Shown here one piece after another: positions 54,075 through 63,304 of a stretch of 64,000 bases of DNA (the stretch's first letter is position 1; every line of letters begins with the position of its first letter). A model generated the notes under the pieces. It was not told the origin of the DNA. It saw nothing but the letters and a program-made list of their open reading frames with translations, and did no database searches. This stretch comes from Streptomyces verrucosisporus. Lineage in GTDB: Bacteria > Actinomycetota > Actinomycetes > Streptomycetales > Streptomycetaceae. Where the stretch lies: contig NZ_JADEYH010000023.1 in the NCBI RefSeq assembly GCF_017114865.1, forward strand, positions 1-64,000, read 5' to 3'. The position numbers and the translations under genes were made by a program.

Positions 54075-54863
54075 ATGGAGAGCGACGGGGCCACGAACAC
54101 CGCTGCCGGCGCCCGTCCCGCCGGAGGCGGCGCCGCCGGACGCACCGCGCGCGTGCCCAAGTACTACCGGCTCAAGCGTCACCTGCTGGAGATGACCGAG
54201 ACGATGCCCCCGGGCACCCCGGTCCCTCCGGAGCGCACGCTCGCCGGCGAGTTCGACACCTCCCGCACCACCGTGCGCCAGGCGCTCCAGGAACTGGTCG
54301 TCGAGGGACGGCTGGAACGCATCCAGGGCAAGGGCACCTTCGTGGCCAAGCCCAAGGTCGCCCAGGCGCTCCAGCTCACCTCCTACACCGAGGACATGCG
54401 CGCCCAGGGACTGGAGCCCACCTCCCAGCTGCTGGACATCGGCTACGTCACCGCCGACGACCGGCTCGCCGGACTGCTCGACATCCCCTCCGGGGGCCGC
54501 GTCCTGCGCATCGAGCGGCTGCGGCTGGCCAGCGGCGAGCCGATGGCCATCGAGACCACGCACCTGTCGCAGAAGCGCTTCCCGGCCCTGCGCCGCAGCC
54601 TGGTGAAGTACTCCTCCCTCTACACGGCCCTGGCCGAGGTGTACGACGTGCACCTCGCCGAGGCGGAGGAGACCATCGAGACCTCCCTGGCCACCCCGCG
54701 CGAGGCGGGCCTGCTGGGCACGGACGTCGGCCTGCCGATGCTGATGCTCTCCCGGCACTCGCGCGACACCGAGGGCGAGCCGGTGGAGTGGGTGCGCTCG
54801 GTCTACCGCGGCGACCGCTACAAGTTCGTCGCCCGCCTCCAGCGCCCCGGCCGGGAGCGGTGA
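54075..54863 (+). CDS. dasR: GntR/HutC-family global regulator DasR
   Basis: 262 residues. N-terminal winged helix (PPERTLAGEFDTSRTTVRQALQELV, GRLERIQGKGTFVAKPK) and UTRA effector domain (LDIGYVTADDRLAGLLDI, LSQKRFPALRRSLVKY, VEWVRSVYRGDRYKFVARL). Near-identical in wording to the DasR I remember from S. coelicolor. Controls GlcNAc/chitin use, development and antibiotic genes. ATG 54075 behind GGGAAGG. Divergent from dasA. Confidence 0.96.
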   Translation: MESDGATNTAAGARPAGGGAAGRTARVPKYYRLKRHLLEMTETMPPGTPVPPERTLAGEFDTSRTTVRQALQELVVEGRLERIQGKGTFVAKPKVAQALQLTSYTEDMRAQGLEPTSQLLDIGYVTADDRLAGLLDIPSGGRVLRIERLRLASGEPMAIETTHLSQKRFPALRRSLVKYSSLYTALAEVYDVHLAEAEETIETSLATPREAGLLGTDVGLPMLMLSRHSRDTEGEPVEWVRSVYRGDRYKFVARLQRPGRER

Positions 54864-54933
54864 GCGCGGGGCCGGCCACCGGCCCGGACCGTCCGCCGCG
54901 GCCACGGCGATCCGGAAGGACGAAACCCCAGCC

Positions 54934-55227
54934 ATGCCCGTACCACCGAAGACCCCCGGCCCCCTCCCGGTCGTCACACCGGCGCGGGTGGCGATCGGCG
55001 CCTGCCTGCTCGCGCCCTTCGCGGCGATGCTGTGGGTCGGCTCGTATGCCAGGGCCGAGCCGGTCCTCGCCGGGATCCCCTTCTTCTACTGGTACCAGCT
55101 GCTCTGGGTGCCCCTCTCCGCCGCGCTGATGGCCGTCGCGCACGTACTGGTGCGGCGCGACCGGGCGGCACGGCGGACCGCGGAACGCGGGGGAGCGGGA
55201 CAGACCGCGGGGGACGGGGAGCGGTGA
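54934..55227 (+). CDS. DUF3311 family membrane protein
   Basis: 97 residues, two TM segments (ARVAIGACLLAPFAAMLWVGSYA and FFYWYQLLWVPLSAALMAVAHVLV). DUF3311 proteins usually pair with a sodium:solute symporter of the MctP type; no symporter follows here, so the partner seems lost or is elsewhere. ATG 54934 behind GGAAGGA. Confidence 0.82.
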   Translation: MPVPPKTPGPLPVVTPARVAIGACLLAPFAAMLWVGSYARAEPVLAGIPFFYWYQLLWVPLSAALMAVAHVLVRRDRAARRTAERGGAGQTAGDGER

Positions 55228-55346
55228 GGGCCGCGGGCGGCTCCGGCCCACCGCCCCGCGTCCGCGCCCCGTGCGCCGCGCCCCGAGTGCCGCGTGTGCC
55301 CCGCCGGCGGAAAGCCGTTGCGCCACGGCGGCCGGGAGGCCGCCTG

Positions 55347-55891
55347 ATGACCTTCATGGACATCACCGTCAGGGCCGCGCGCCCGCACGAGTTCGAGGTC
55401 GTCGGGGAGTTGACGGCCGGGGTGTATCTCGGGGACGGCCTGCTGGACTTCGGCGCCCAGGACCCGTACCTCGCCGTGCTGCGCGACGCCCGGCACCGGG
55501 CCGGTCACGCCGAACTACTGGTGGCCGCGGGCCCCGTGGAGGACGGCACCGGTGGCGGCGCGGGCGGCGGCAGCGGCGAGGTTCTGGGCACCGTCACCTT
55601 CGCGGTGCACGGCGGCGAGTACGCGGAGATCGCACGCCCCGGCGAGGGGGAGCTCCGGATGCTGGCGGTACGCCCCCGGCGCGCGGCCGGGGCGTGGGCG
55701 AGACCCTGGTGCGCGAGTGCGTGAACCGGGCCCGCGCCCTGAGGCTGGAGCGGCTGGTGCTCTCCAGCCAGCACATGATGCACAACGCCCACCGCCTCTA
55801 CGAGCGGCTGGGGTTCGTCCGCACCCCCGACCGCGACTGGCGGCCCGTCGAGGACGTCCCCCTGCTGGCCTTCGCCCTGGCCCTGAGGTGA
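55347..55891 (+). pseudogene. GNAT acetyltransferase, frameshifted
   Basis: Two frames together give a GNAT acetyltransferase of about 181 residues. The first (from ATG 55347, behind GGGAGG) contains ITVRAARPHEFEVVGELTAG and LRMLAVRP. The second has RGRGVGETLVRECVNRA (acetyl-CoA loop) and LYERLGFVRTPDRDW. The switch needs one missing base in 55672-55690, at the run CGCCCCCGG. Also read as a possible sequencing error. A Gly-rich insertion (GGGAGGGSG) lies before strand 4. Confidence 0.8.
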
Positions 55892-55940
55892 GCGCACGGC
55901 GCCCGGCCATGGTTCCGCGCCTCACTCAAGGAACCCTCCG

Positions 55941-55986
55941 ACACAACATCTAGGGGCGCTTTGCCGGATCACCACTAGATGTATGC
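55941..55986 (+). promoter_or_regulatory. Tandem NrdR boxes
   Basis: Two related 16-bp sequences, ACACAACATCTAGGGG (55941-55956) and ACCACTAGATGTATGC (55971-55986), 30 bp apart start to start. Pairs of NrdR boxes about three helical turns apart are characteristic of nrd promoters, including S. coelicolor nrdABS. Confidence 0.7.
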
Positions 55987-55989
55987 TCA

Positions 55990-56125
55990 TCTCGCTGTCG
56001 CCGCAGGGGAATCCGGTGTGAGTCCGGAGCTGTCCCGCAACGGTGTGCGGCGGGCTGCCTCCGTGTCGTTCGCACGGTCAGGGCCGTCCGCCGCGAGTCC
56101 GAGGACCTGCCGACGGTGTTCATTC
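55990..56125 (+). ncRNA. Cobalamin (B12) riboswitch
   Basis: Conserved aptamer segments are present in order: GGGGAATCCGGTGTGAGTCC, then GCTGTCCCGCAACGGT, and the B12 box GAGTCCGAGGACCTGCCGAC near 56095-56114. It precedes class Ia nrdA. In S. coelicolor adenosylcobalamin switches this reductase off, leaving the B12-dependent class II enzyme in use. Confidence 0.95.
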
Positions 56126-56136
56126 ACACGTCCGGG

Positions 56137-56239
56137 CCTCGTGGGTTGGGCCGGCGGACGCGAGCGGTGCGCCCTCCTCCGGCCGGGTGTGCCCGTACGC
56201 GCCTGCTCCTCCTCCCCCCGGGGCCGCCGGCCCACGAGG
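56137..56239 (+). promoter_or_regulatory. Probable expression platform of the riboswitch
   Basis: Bases 56137-56157 can pair with 56224-56239 (16 pairs, one 5-nt bulge, about 66-nt loop). The right arm abuts and partly includes the nrdA ribosome site (GAGGGAGAAG, 56236-56245), so pairing could hide it: translational control. Alternative pairings not evaluated. Confidence 0.5.
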
Positions 56240-56251
56240 GAGAAGCACCGA

Positions 56252-58714
56252 GTGACCATCTCATCAGCGGAGCCCGCCACGGCCGGTGCACCGGCCGGTG
56301 CACCGGCCCGCGCACCACAGGACGAGCGCCCGGGCGCGGCGCTGCTGCGCACCCTGGCGGAGCTCGCCGCCGATCTGCCCGCCACCGACCCCGGGCGGGT
56401 CGCCGCCGCCGCGCTGCGCGGGCGCCACCCCGGCGCGGACGAGGCCCGGTTGCGCTCCCTGGCGACCGAGGCCGCGGCCGGCCTCATCGCCGAGGAGCCC
56501 GAGTACTCGCGGCTCGCGGCGCGGCTGCTCGCCCCGGCGATCCGTCAGGAGGCCGCCGGGCAGGGCGCGGTGTCCTTCTCCGCGTCGGTGGCGGTCGGCC
56601 ACCGGCAGGGGCTGATCGCCGACCGCACGGCCGGCTTCGTCGCCGAGCACGCGTGGCGGCTCGACGCGCTGGCCGCGGACGCCCTCGCCGGCGGCGCCGA
56701 CGACCGCTTCGGCTACTTCGGACTGCGCACGCTCCACTCCCGCTACCTGCTGCGCCACCCGGTGACCCGCGCCGTGATCGAGACCCCGCAGTACTTCCTG
56801 CTGCGCGTGGCCTGCGGGCTGGCCGCCGACTCCTCCGAGCGGGCGCTGGAGGAGGTCGCCGAGCTGTACCGGCTCACCAGCACGCTGTCCTACCTCCCCT
56901 CCTCCCCCACCCTGTTCAACTCCGGCACCCGGCACCCCCAGATGTCCTCCTGCTACCTGCTGGACTCCCCCCGGGACGAGCTGGACTCGCTCTACGAGCG
57001 CTACCACCAGGTCGCGCGCCTGTCCAAGCACGCCGGCGGCATCGGGCTGTCCTTTTCGCGGATCCGCTCACGCGGTTCGCTGATCCGCGGCACCAATGGC
57101 CACTCCGGCGGCATCGTGCCGTTCCTGCGGACCCTGGACGCCTCGGTCGCGGCCGTCAACCAGGGCGGTCGGCGCAAGGGCGCGGCCTGCGTCTACCTGG
57201 AGACCTGGCACGCCGACATCGAGGAGTTCCTCGAACTGCGCGACAACACCGGCGAGGAGGCCCGCCGCACCCACAACCTCAACATCGCCAACTGGATCCC
57301 GGACGAGTTCATGCGCCGGGTCGAGGCGGACACCGACTGGTCGCTGTTCTCCCCGTCCGACGTCCCCGAACTGGTGGACCTGTGGGGTGAGGAGTTCGAC
57401 GCCGCCTACCGCCGGGCGGAGGCGGCCGGGCTGGCGGTACGGACGATTCCGGCGCGCACCCTCTACGCCCGGATGATGCGCACCCTCGCCCAGACCGGCA
57501 ACGGCTGGATGACCTTCAAGGACACCGCCAACCGCACGGCCAACCAGACCGCCGGGCCGGGCCGCGCCGTCCACTCCTCCAACCTCTGCACCGAGATCCT
57601 GGAGGTCACCGACGACGGCGAGACGGCCGTGTGCAACCTGGGCTCGGTCAACCTCGCCGCCCATCTGCGCGACCCCGCCGGCGGGGACCCGCGCCCCGGT
57701 GAGGAGCTGGACTGGGAGCGGCTGGACGCCACCGTCCGCACCGCCGTGCTCTTCCTCGACCGCGTCGTGGACGTCAACTACTACCCGACCGGGCAGGCCT
57801 CGGACTCCAACTCCCGCTGGCGTCCGGTGGGTCTGGGGCTGATGGGTCTGCAGGACGTGTTCTTCCGGCTGCGCCTGCCCTTCGACTCCCCCGGGGCCCG
57901 GCGGCTGTCCACCCGCATCTCCGAGCGGATCATGCTCGCCGCCTACGAGGCGTCCGCCGGCCTCGCCGAGCGCCACGGACCGCACCCGGCCTGGCCTGCG
58001 ACCCGCGCCGCCCGCGGCGTGCTCCACGTCGACCACTACCCGCAGGCGGAGATCACCTGGCCAAAGCGCTGGGCCGCGCTGCGGGAGCGGATCGCCGCCT
58101 CGGGCCTGCGCAACTCGCTGCTGCTGGCGATCGCGCCGACCGCGACGATCGCCTCGATCGCGGGCGTCTACGAGTGCGTGGAGCCGCAGGTCTCCAACCT
58201 CTTCAAGCGCGAGACGCTCAGCGGCGAGTTCCTCCAGGTGAACTCCTACCTGGTGGCGGACCTCAAACGGCTGGGCCTGTGGGACGAGCGCACCCGCGAG
58301 GCGCTGCGCGAGTCCAGCGGCTCGGTGGCCGAGCTGCCCTGGATCCCGGAGGAGGTCCGTGCGCTGTACCGCACGGCCTGGGAGATCCCGCAACGCGCCC
58401 TGATCGACATGGCCGCGGACCGCACCCCGTTCCTGGACCAGAGCCAGTCGCTCAACCTGTTCATGGCCTCACCGACCATCGGCCGGCTCAGCTCGATGTA
58501 CGCCTACGCCTGGAAGCGCGGCCTGAAGACCACGTACTACCTGCGCTCGCGCCCCGCGACCCGTATCGCGCGGGCGGCGGGCGGCACGTCCGCGGCCGTT
58601 CCCGCCCCCGACTCCCCCGAATCCGTACCCGTCTCCGTGGAGCGGGGGGCGCCGGCCGCCGGTGCCGCCGCCTGCTCCCTGGAGAACCCCGAGTCCTGCG
58701 AGGCATGCCAGTGA
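56252..58714 (+). CDS. nrdA: Class Ia ribonucleotide reductase, large subunit
   Basis: 820 residues. Reduces ribonucleoside diphosphates. Active-site Cys234 (MSSCYLLD) and Cys461 (AVCNLGSVNL) form the redox pair; N444, C446 and E448 (SNLCTEI) carry the thiyl radical chemistry. The C-terminal CEACQ is the dithiol tail re-reduced by thioredoxin. N-terminal 100 residues form the ATP-cone-like region. GTG 56252 behind GGGAGAAG, right after the riboswitch. Confidence 0.95.
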   Translation: MTISSAEPATAGAPAGAPARAPQDERPGAALLRTLAELAADLPATDPGRVAAAALRGRHPGADEARLRSLATEAAAGLIAEEPEYSRLAARLLAPAIRQEAAGQGAVSFSASVAVGHRQGLIADRTAGFVAEHAWRLDALAADALAGGADDRFGYFGLRTLHSRYLLRHPVTRAVIETPQYFLLRVACGLAADSSERALEEVAELYRLTSTLSYLPSSPTLFNSGTRHPQMSSCYLLDSPRDELDSLYERYHQVARLSKHAGGIGLSFSRIRSRGSLIRGTNGHSGGIVPFLRTLDASVAAVNQGGRRKGAACVYLETWHADIEEFLELRDNTGEEARRTHNLNIANWIPDEFMRRVEADTDWSLFSPSDVPELVDLWGEEFDAAYRRAEAAGLAVRTIPARTLYARMMRTLAQTGNGWMTFKDTANRTANQTAGPGRAVHSSNLCTEILEVTDDGETAVCNLGSVNLAAHLRDPAGGDPRPGEELDWERLDATVRTAVLFLDRVVDVNYYPTGQASDSNSRWRPVGLGLMGLQDVFFRLRLPFDSPGARRLSTRISERIMLAAYEASAGLAERHGPHPAWPATRAARGVLHVDHYPQAEITWPKRWAALRERIAASGLRNSLLLAIAPTATIASIAGVYECVEPQVSNLFKRETLSGEFLQVNSYLVADLKRLGLWDERTREALRESSGSVAELPWIPEEVRALYRTAWEIPQRALIDMAADRTPFLDQSQSLNLFMASPTIGRLSSMYAYAWKRGLKTTYYLRSRPATRIARAAGGTSAAVPAPDSPESVPVSVERGAPAAGAAACSLENPESCEACQ

Positions 58715-59742
58715 CCGCCACCGCTCCCGAGACCCCCGCTTCCCGGAACCTGCTGGACCCGGGCTTCGAGCTCACCCTGCGGCCGATGCGCTACCCGGCC
58801 TTCTACGAGCGCTACCGCGACGCGATCAGGAACACCTGGACGGTGGAGGAGGTGGACCTCCACTCCGACGTGGCCGATCTGGCGAAACTCTCCCCCGGAG
58901 AGCAGCACCTGATCGGGCGGCTGGTCGCCTTCTTCGCCACCGGCGACTCGATCGTGGCCAACAACCTGGTGCTGACGCTGTACAAGCACATCAACTCGCC
59001 CGAGGCGCGGCTGTACCTGTCGCGGCAGCTGTTCGAGGAGGCCGTGCACGTCCAGTTCTACCTGACCCTGCTGGACACCTACCTGCCCGACCCGGACGAA
59101 CGCGCCGCCGCCTTCGCCGCGGTGGAGAACATCGAATCCATCCGGGAGAAGGCACGGTTCTGCTTCAAGTGGATCGACGAGGTCGAGAAGATCGACCGCC
59201 TGGAGAGCCGGTCCGACCGCCGCCGCTTCCTGCTGAACCTGATCTGCTTCGCGGCGTGTATCGAGGGCCTGTTCTTCTACGGCGCCTTCGCCTACGTCTA
59301 CTGGTTCCGCTCCCGCGGCCTGCTGCACGGGCTGGCCACCGGCACCAACTGGGTCTTCCGCGACGAGTCGATGCACATGGCGTTCGCCTTCGACGTGGTG
59401 GACACCGTCCGCCAGGAGGAACCCGAGCTGTTCGACGACGAGTTGCGGCGGCAGGTCGAGGAGATGCTGGAGGAGGCCGTCGAGGCAGAGCTGCAGTTCG
59501 CCCGGGACCTGTGCGGCGAGGGTCTGCCGGGGATGAACACCGAGTCGATGCGCGAGTACCTGCGGTGCGTGGCGGACCAGCGTCTGGTCCGGCTGGGCTT
59601 CCCCGCCCGCTACGGCGCGTCGAACCCGTTCTCCTTCATGGAGCTGCAGAACGTCCAGGAACTGACCAACTTCTTCGAGCGCCGCGCCTCTGCCTACCAG
59701 GTCGCGGTCGAGGGGTCGGTCTCCTTCGACGACGACTTCTAG
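58711..59742 (+). CDS. nrdB: Class Ia ribonucleotide reductase, small subunit
   Basis: 343 residues, diiron-tyrosyl radical subunit. Metal ligands: D in FFATGDSIVANN, E and H in FEEAVHVQFY, E in CIEGLFFYGAF, E and H in FRDESMHMAF; radical Tyr is the Y four residues after the His. GTG 58711 overlaps the nrdA stop by 4 bp; ATG 58705 is possible. C-terminal SFDDDF contacts NrdA. Confidence 0.96.
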   Translation: MTATAPETPASRNLLDPGFELTLRPMRYPAFYERYRDAIRNTWTVEEVDLHSDVADLAKLSPGEQHLIGRLVAFFATGDSIVANNLVLTLYKHINSPEARLYLSRQLFEEAVHVQFYLTLLDTYLPDPDERAAAFAAVENIESIREKARFCFKWIDEVEKIDRLESRSDRRRFLLNLICFAACIEGLFFYGAFAYVYWFRSRGLLHGLATGTNWVFRDESMHMAFAFDVVDTVRQEEPELFDDELRRQVEEMLEEAVEAELQFARDLCGEGLPGMNTESMREYLRCVADQRLVRLGFPARYGASNPFSFMELQNVQELTNFFERRASAYQVAVEGSVSFDDDF

Positions 59743-59766
59743 GTCTCCCCCTCCGGGCGGACGCGT

Positions 59767-59802
59767 GCCCCCGGAGAGCCCCGTGCGGGGCTCTCCGGGG
59801 GC
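59767..59802. terminator. Terminator of nrdAB, perfect 17-bp stem
   Basis: Arms 59767-59783 and 59786-59802, 2-nt apex, between convergent nrdB and the carboxypeptidase gene. Confidence 0.85.
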
Positions 59803-59803
59803 G

Positions 59804-59848
59804 GGCGCCGTTCCAGGCGGCGCCGTTCCGGAGGGCGCCGTTCCGGAG
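59804..59848. repeat. Three tandem 15-bp repeats
   Basis: GGCGCCGTTCCGGAG at 59819 and 59834, with a diverged first copy at 59804, between terminator and the carboxypeptidase 3' end. Confidence 0.8.
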
Positions 59849-59860
59849 GGACGGGCTCGG

Positions 59861-60598
59861 TCAGATGCCGCAGCTGGACGCGGACCAGAAGCGGCTGGAG
59901 CGGTGGTCGACGTGGGTGTGGTCGTTGTGGCCGGGGTAGCCCGGGCCGAGGATGCCCCGGAAGCCGTGGTAGCGGGCCTGCTGCGCCATCCTGCACAGGG
60001 TGTGCGAGCCCGCGCCGAGGTCGACGCCGTCGCCGTAGAGGTGGCGGCTGTTGGAGGAGCCGCCCACCGCGCTGTTGCAGGAGTAGGAGCGGAAGCCGCT
60101 GGTCACCCGGATCGGCGCGTCACCCAGGGCGTGGCGCATCGCCTCCAGCTTCCACATGGAGATCAGGGCGTTGCGCTTGGCCGTGGCCGCGCTCACCGCG
60201 CCGCCGCTCCAGGTGGAGTTGCACTGGTTCAGCTCGGCGTAGGAGAAGTGGGCCGGGGTGCAGTCGGCGTCCTGGAGGGCGTAGATCTTGCTGAAGGTCT
60301 GCGGGCCGGCGACGCCGTCGGCCGACAGGCCGTACGCGGCCTGGAACCGCTTGACGGCGGCGGCGGTGGCCGGGCCGTAGGAGCCGTCGATGGCGAGCAC
60401 GTTGCCGTAGCCGGGGTAGCCGGAGACGCGCACCTGGAGTTCGGCGACGTCCGAGCCGGACATGCCCTGGGAGAGGGTGCGGTTCCAGGTGTAGCAGGTG
60501 TCGGCCTGGGCCGTGCCCGCGGTGGTGACCGTGCCGACCAGTGCCGCTGCCGCGAGCATGACAACACTGAGGATGAGACGGACGGTGCCTCTGAGCAT
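59861..60598 (-). CDS. Secreted zinc D-Ala-D-Ala carboxypeptidase (M15)
   Basis: 245 residues. Signal peptide (cut near AQA-DT, residue 32), peptidoglycan-binding helical domain at about 45-110 (SQGMSGSDVAELQVRVSGYP), and an M15 domain from about 120 with zinc motif SRHLYGDGVDLG and HTHVDH. Strongly resembles the Streptomyces albus G zinc carboxypeptidase. Trims D-Ala from wall stem peptides. ATG 60598. Six cysteines suggest disulfides. Confidence 0.94.
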   Translation of the reverse strand: MLRGTVRLILSVVMLAAAALVGTVTTAGTAQADTCYTWNRTLSQGMSGSDVAELQVRVSGYPGYGNVLAIDGSYGPATAAAVKRFQAAYGLSADGVAGPQTFSKIYALQDADCTPAHFSYAELNQCNSTWSGGAVSAATAKRNALISMWKLEAMRHALGDAPIRVTSGFRSYSCNSAVGGSSNSRHLYGDGVDLGAGSHTLCRMAQQARYHGFRGILGPGYPGHNDHTHVDHRSSRFWSASSCGI

Positions 60599-60797
60599 GG
60601 TGCCTCCGTGTTGGAACAGTGGGGACTTTGAGGGTGGCGGAGAAGGTCTACCCGCGTCAACACGCTTCCGGAAATGCCAATGGGCGGGCCACTGGAGGCC
60701 CGCCCACCGTCATACGCCGTTCACCACCGGCCCGCGGGCCCGGGGACCCGCGCCGCACGGCCGCCGCACGGCCGCCGCGCGAACACCGCGGCACCGC

Positions 60798-61430
60798 TCA
60801 GTCGTTGGGCACCGTCTCGTAGCGCGGGGTGTTCTCGGCCATCTGCCGCAGCACGTCCTTGCGTTCACGCTTGGAGAGGCGGTCGATGTAGAGACGGCCG
60901 TAGAGGTGGTCGGTCTCGTGCTGGAGGCAGCGCGCGAAGTACCCGGTGCCGCGCACCGTGATCGGCCTGCCCTCGGCGTCCTGCCCGCGCACGACGGCGT
61001 AGTCGGGGCGCGCGAGCGATGCGTACGCGCCCGGCACCGACAGACAGCCCTCATTGGAGTCGTCCAGCACCCGCCGATCGGCGGACAGTTCCTCCAGCAC
61101 GGGGTTGCAGACGACACCGACGTGCCGCACGCCCTCGTCGTCCGGGCAGTCGTAGACGAAGACCTTCAGGTCGACGCCGATCTGGTTGGCGGCCAGGCCG
61201 ACGCCCTCCGCCGCGCGCTGGCTGGCGAACATGTCGTCGACCAGCTTGGCCAGTTCGCCGTCGAACTCGGTGACGTCCCGGCACTCCCGGTGCAGCACCG
61301 GGTTGCCGACGACGGTGATCGGACGGGCGGTGCCGCGCTCGCGGTGGGTCCGCTCGCGCTCCTCGCAGTCCTCCGTGTCGACGACGAACCCCTCGTCGTC
61401 CACCCGCTGCCCGGTCTCCTGCTCCGCCAT
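60798..61430 (-). CDS. def: Peptide deformylase
   Basis: 210 residues. Removes formyl from nascent protein starts. Three motifs complete: GVGLAANQIG, EGCLSVPG and QHETDHLYG (metal-binding). An extra N-terminal segment of about 38 residues, acidic and Gln-rich, precedes the domain. ATG 61430 behind AGGAAGG. One of several def paralogues usual in streptomycetes. Confidence 0.94.
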   Translation of the reverse strand: MAEQETGQRVDDEGFVVDTEDCEERERTHRERGTARPITVVGNPVLHRECRDVTEFDGELAKLVDDMFASQRAAEGVGLAANQIGVDLKVFVYDCPDDEGVRHVGVVCNPVLEELSADRRVLDDSNEGCLSVPGAYASLARPDYAVVRGQDAEGRPITVRGTGYFARCLQHETDHLYGRLYIDRLSKRERKDVLRQMAENTPRYETVPND

Positions 61431-61515
61431 CTTCGCCGTACGCCTTCCTCGGTGCTCCACCACGACCCGTACAGAGTACGGGCAGACTCCCGGCTCCGTG
61501 CGCGGCCGTCCGGTG

Positions 61516-62514
61516 TCAGCAGACCTCTTCCAGGTCCCGCCACTCACGGGTGTCCGGGCTGTCGGCGACCCAGCCGTCCAGCAGCCCCCGTACCAGGGAC
61601 GCCGGTGCCGCCAGCCCGCACTCGCGCTCGGGCACCCACAGCTCTCCCGACGTCATGTGCCCCAGCGGCCCCGGGCGCCCGGGGACGCTGTGGTCGTGCG
61701 GATCGTGCCGGGGGGCGCCCTCGCCCTCGTCGCTGGGCATCCGGCTCTCCGAGCAGGAGCGGCACAGCAGCCGCACCGACGAGGACCAGTCCTCGGCCGC
61801 GAAGCCCGCGTCCGCCGCCAGCCGCTCCAGCGCGTCCCGGTCCGTCTCCGTCGCCGCCTCCAGCAGCACCACCCAGGTGGGCACCGGCGAGGGCGCCCAG
61901 AGTTCTATCTCGTCGAAGACCGGATAGGCGTGGCCCGCGGCCGTGGTCCGCTCGCCGTGCGGCACACCGTCGTGCAGCACCACCTCGCCCCAGCGGCGCC
62001 CGGACGACGGCAGCGGGATGTTCTGCACCTCGATGCGGGCCGGGTCCAGCCGCCGCCCCCACACCACTTCGGCCTCGCCCTCCGGCGACAGGCGCACCGC
62101 GGCGCTGCCCAGATCCATGCCGGCCGGCGGGCCGGTACGGGCGTCGTCGCCGGCGGCCGCCGTCTCCGGCACCCGCAGGCCGTACGCCTGCCAGGCGCGC
62201 CGGGCCAGGGCCCAGTCCTGCAGCGCGGTGGCCGCGATGCCCACGTTCCACCAGTCGGGCGCCCCGGCCGACCGGTCCAGGAGCGCGACGGCGCGCAGTC
62301 CGGCCGCGCGCGCCTGCTCCCAGTCGTGCCGGAACTTGTGCAGCAGCGCGAGATTGAACCAGGACTCCGACAGCCACGGCTCCAGATCGGCGGCACGGGT
62401 CAGCAGCGTGCCGGCGTCCTCGTAGCGCCCGTCACCGATGAGCGTGAACGCGCGGTCGGTGGCCATCCGCCAGTCGGCGGAGGGCCGGTGCCTTGCCTTG
62501 CCGAAGATCCTCAC
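61516..62514 (-). CDS. Tetratricopeptide repeat protein
   Basis: 332 residues. TPR helices at about 15-130 (RAFTLIGDGRYEDAGTLLTRAADLEPWLSESWFNLALLHKF), then a beta-rich C-terminal domain unlike known enzymes, with a CRSCSES motif near 240. Cytoplasmic. GTG 62514 (VRIFGKARHRPS). Ends 86 bp upstream of def on the same strand, so they may be co-transcribed. Function unknown. Confidence 0.78.
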   Translation of the reverse strand: MRIFGKARHRPSADWRMATDRAFTLIGDGRYEDAGTLLTRAADLEPWLSESWFNLALLHKFRHDWEQARAAGLRAVALLDRSAGAPDWWNVGIAATALQDWALARRAWQAYGLRVPETAAAGDDARTGPPAGMDLGSAAVRLSPEGEAEVVWGRRLDPARIEVQNIPLPSSGRRWGEVVLHDGVPHGERTTAAGHAYPVFDEIELWAPSPVPTWVVLLEAATETDRDALERLAADAGFAAEDWSSSVRLLCRSCSESRMPSDEGEGAPRHDPHDHSVPGRPGPLGHMTSGELWVPERECGLAAPASLVRGLLDGWVADSPDTREWRDLEEVC

Positions 62515-62941
62515 GATGTTCCCGCCTGACTCCCGCCTGCTGCTCCCGACCGTCCTCGCGGCCGTCTTCTCGCGGTCCCCGCCGCGGTGTCCGTGCCGCG
62601 ATCTTCTCCCAGCCGCGGTTCCCGGTTCGCATCCAACCATGCCCACCCGGGTGCGCGCTCATTACCCGTCGGTCGTCGGGTACCGAACGGTCCGGGCGCG
62701 GGGACACGCCCGGCGCGGCGGCGCGGGGGGACCTCCGAACGCCCGCGTCACAGCCAGGCGGAAGCCGAGCGGGTTAACACGTTCGGGTGATGTGGTGCGG
62801 GTGCGGGCGCGGGTGCGAGGCGACGCGGCGCACAGCGGGCGCGAGGACGTCCGCGCCGGAACTCACGGCCGGGGCAACGGGCGTACGGGAGGCGGTGCGA
62901 TGCGATGCGGAGGGCGGGTGCGGGCTGCGCACCCGCGGCCC
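62515..62941. other. 427-bp region between TPR gene and rsrA
   Basis: No gene seen. Contains the TPR promoter, a low-complexity GCGGGTGCG-rich stretch at 62795-62830, and the rsrA terminator at 62914-62936. Confidence 0.5.
62914..62936. terminator. Terminator of sigR-rsrA
   Basis: 9-bp stem GCGGGTGCG with CGCACCCGC and 5-nt loop, 5 bp past the rsrA stop. Confidence 0.7.
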
Positions 62942-63304
62942 TCAGGTCCGTTCCCCGCCGGCCTCGCCCGGGCTCCCCAGGGGAGCGGTGCGGGACTGTT
63001 CCGGCCGGCCCGCCCCGGGCTCCACCACGGGCTGCTCCGGCACGGCCTGGCCGGCGCGGATCAGCTCGATGCGGCCCATCACCTTCGACCGCAGGCCGCC
63101 GGGCACCTCGTCATGACCGCAACACCGCTTGACCAGCTTCTTCACGGCCTGTTCCAGGCCGTACTTCTCCAGACACGGCGAGCACTCCTCGAAGTGCTCC
63201 CTGAACTTCGTCAGATCGCCGTCGGGCATCTCGCGGTCCAGGTACTCGTACAGGTGGTCCAGGACCTCAGCGCAGTCCGTCTCGTGCGGCTCTCCGCAAC
63301 TCAT
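62942..63304 (-). CDS. rsrA: Zinc-containing redox anti-sigma factor RsrA
   Basis: 120 residues. Holds SigR inactive until thiol oxidation. Zinc/redox residues His7, Cys11, His37, Cys41 and Cys44 sit at the positions known from S. coelicolor RsrA; Cys61-Cys62 and Cys3 are extra. The C-terminal 35 residues are Pro/Gly/Glu-rich. ATG 63304 overlaps the sigR stop by 4 bp. Confidence 0.96.
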   Translation of the reverse strand: MSCGEPHETDCAEVLDHLYEYLDREMPDGDLTKFREHFEECSPCLEKYGLEQAVKKLVKRCCGHDEVPGGLRSKVMGRIELIRAGQAVPEQPVVEPGAGRPEQSRTAPLGSPGEAGGERT

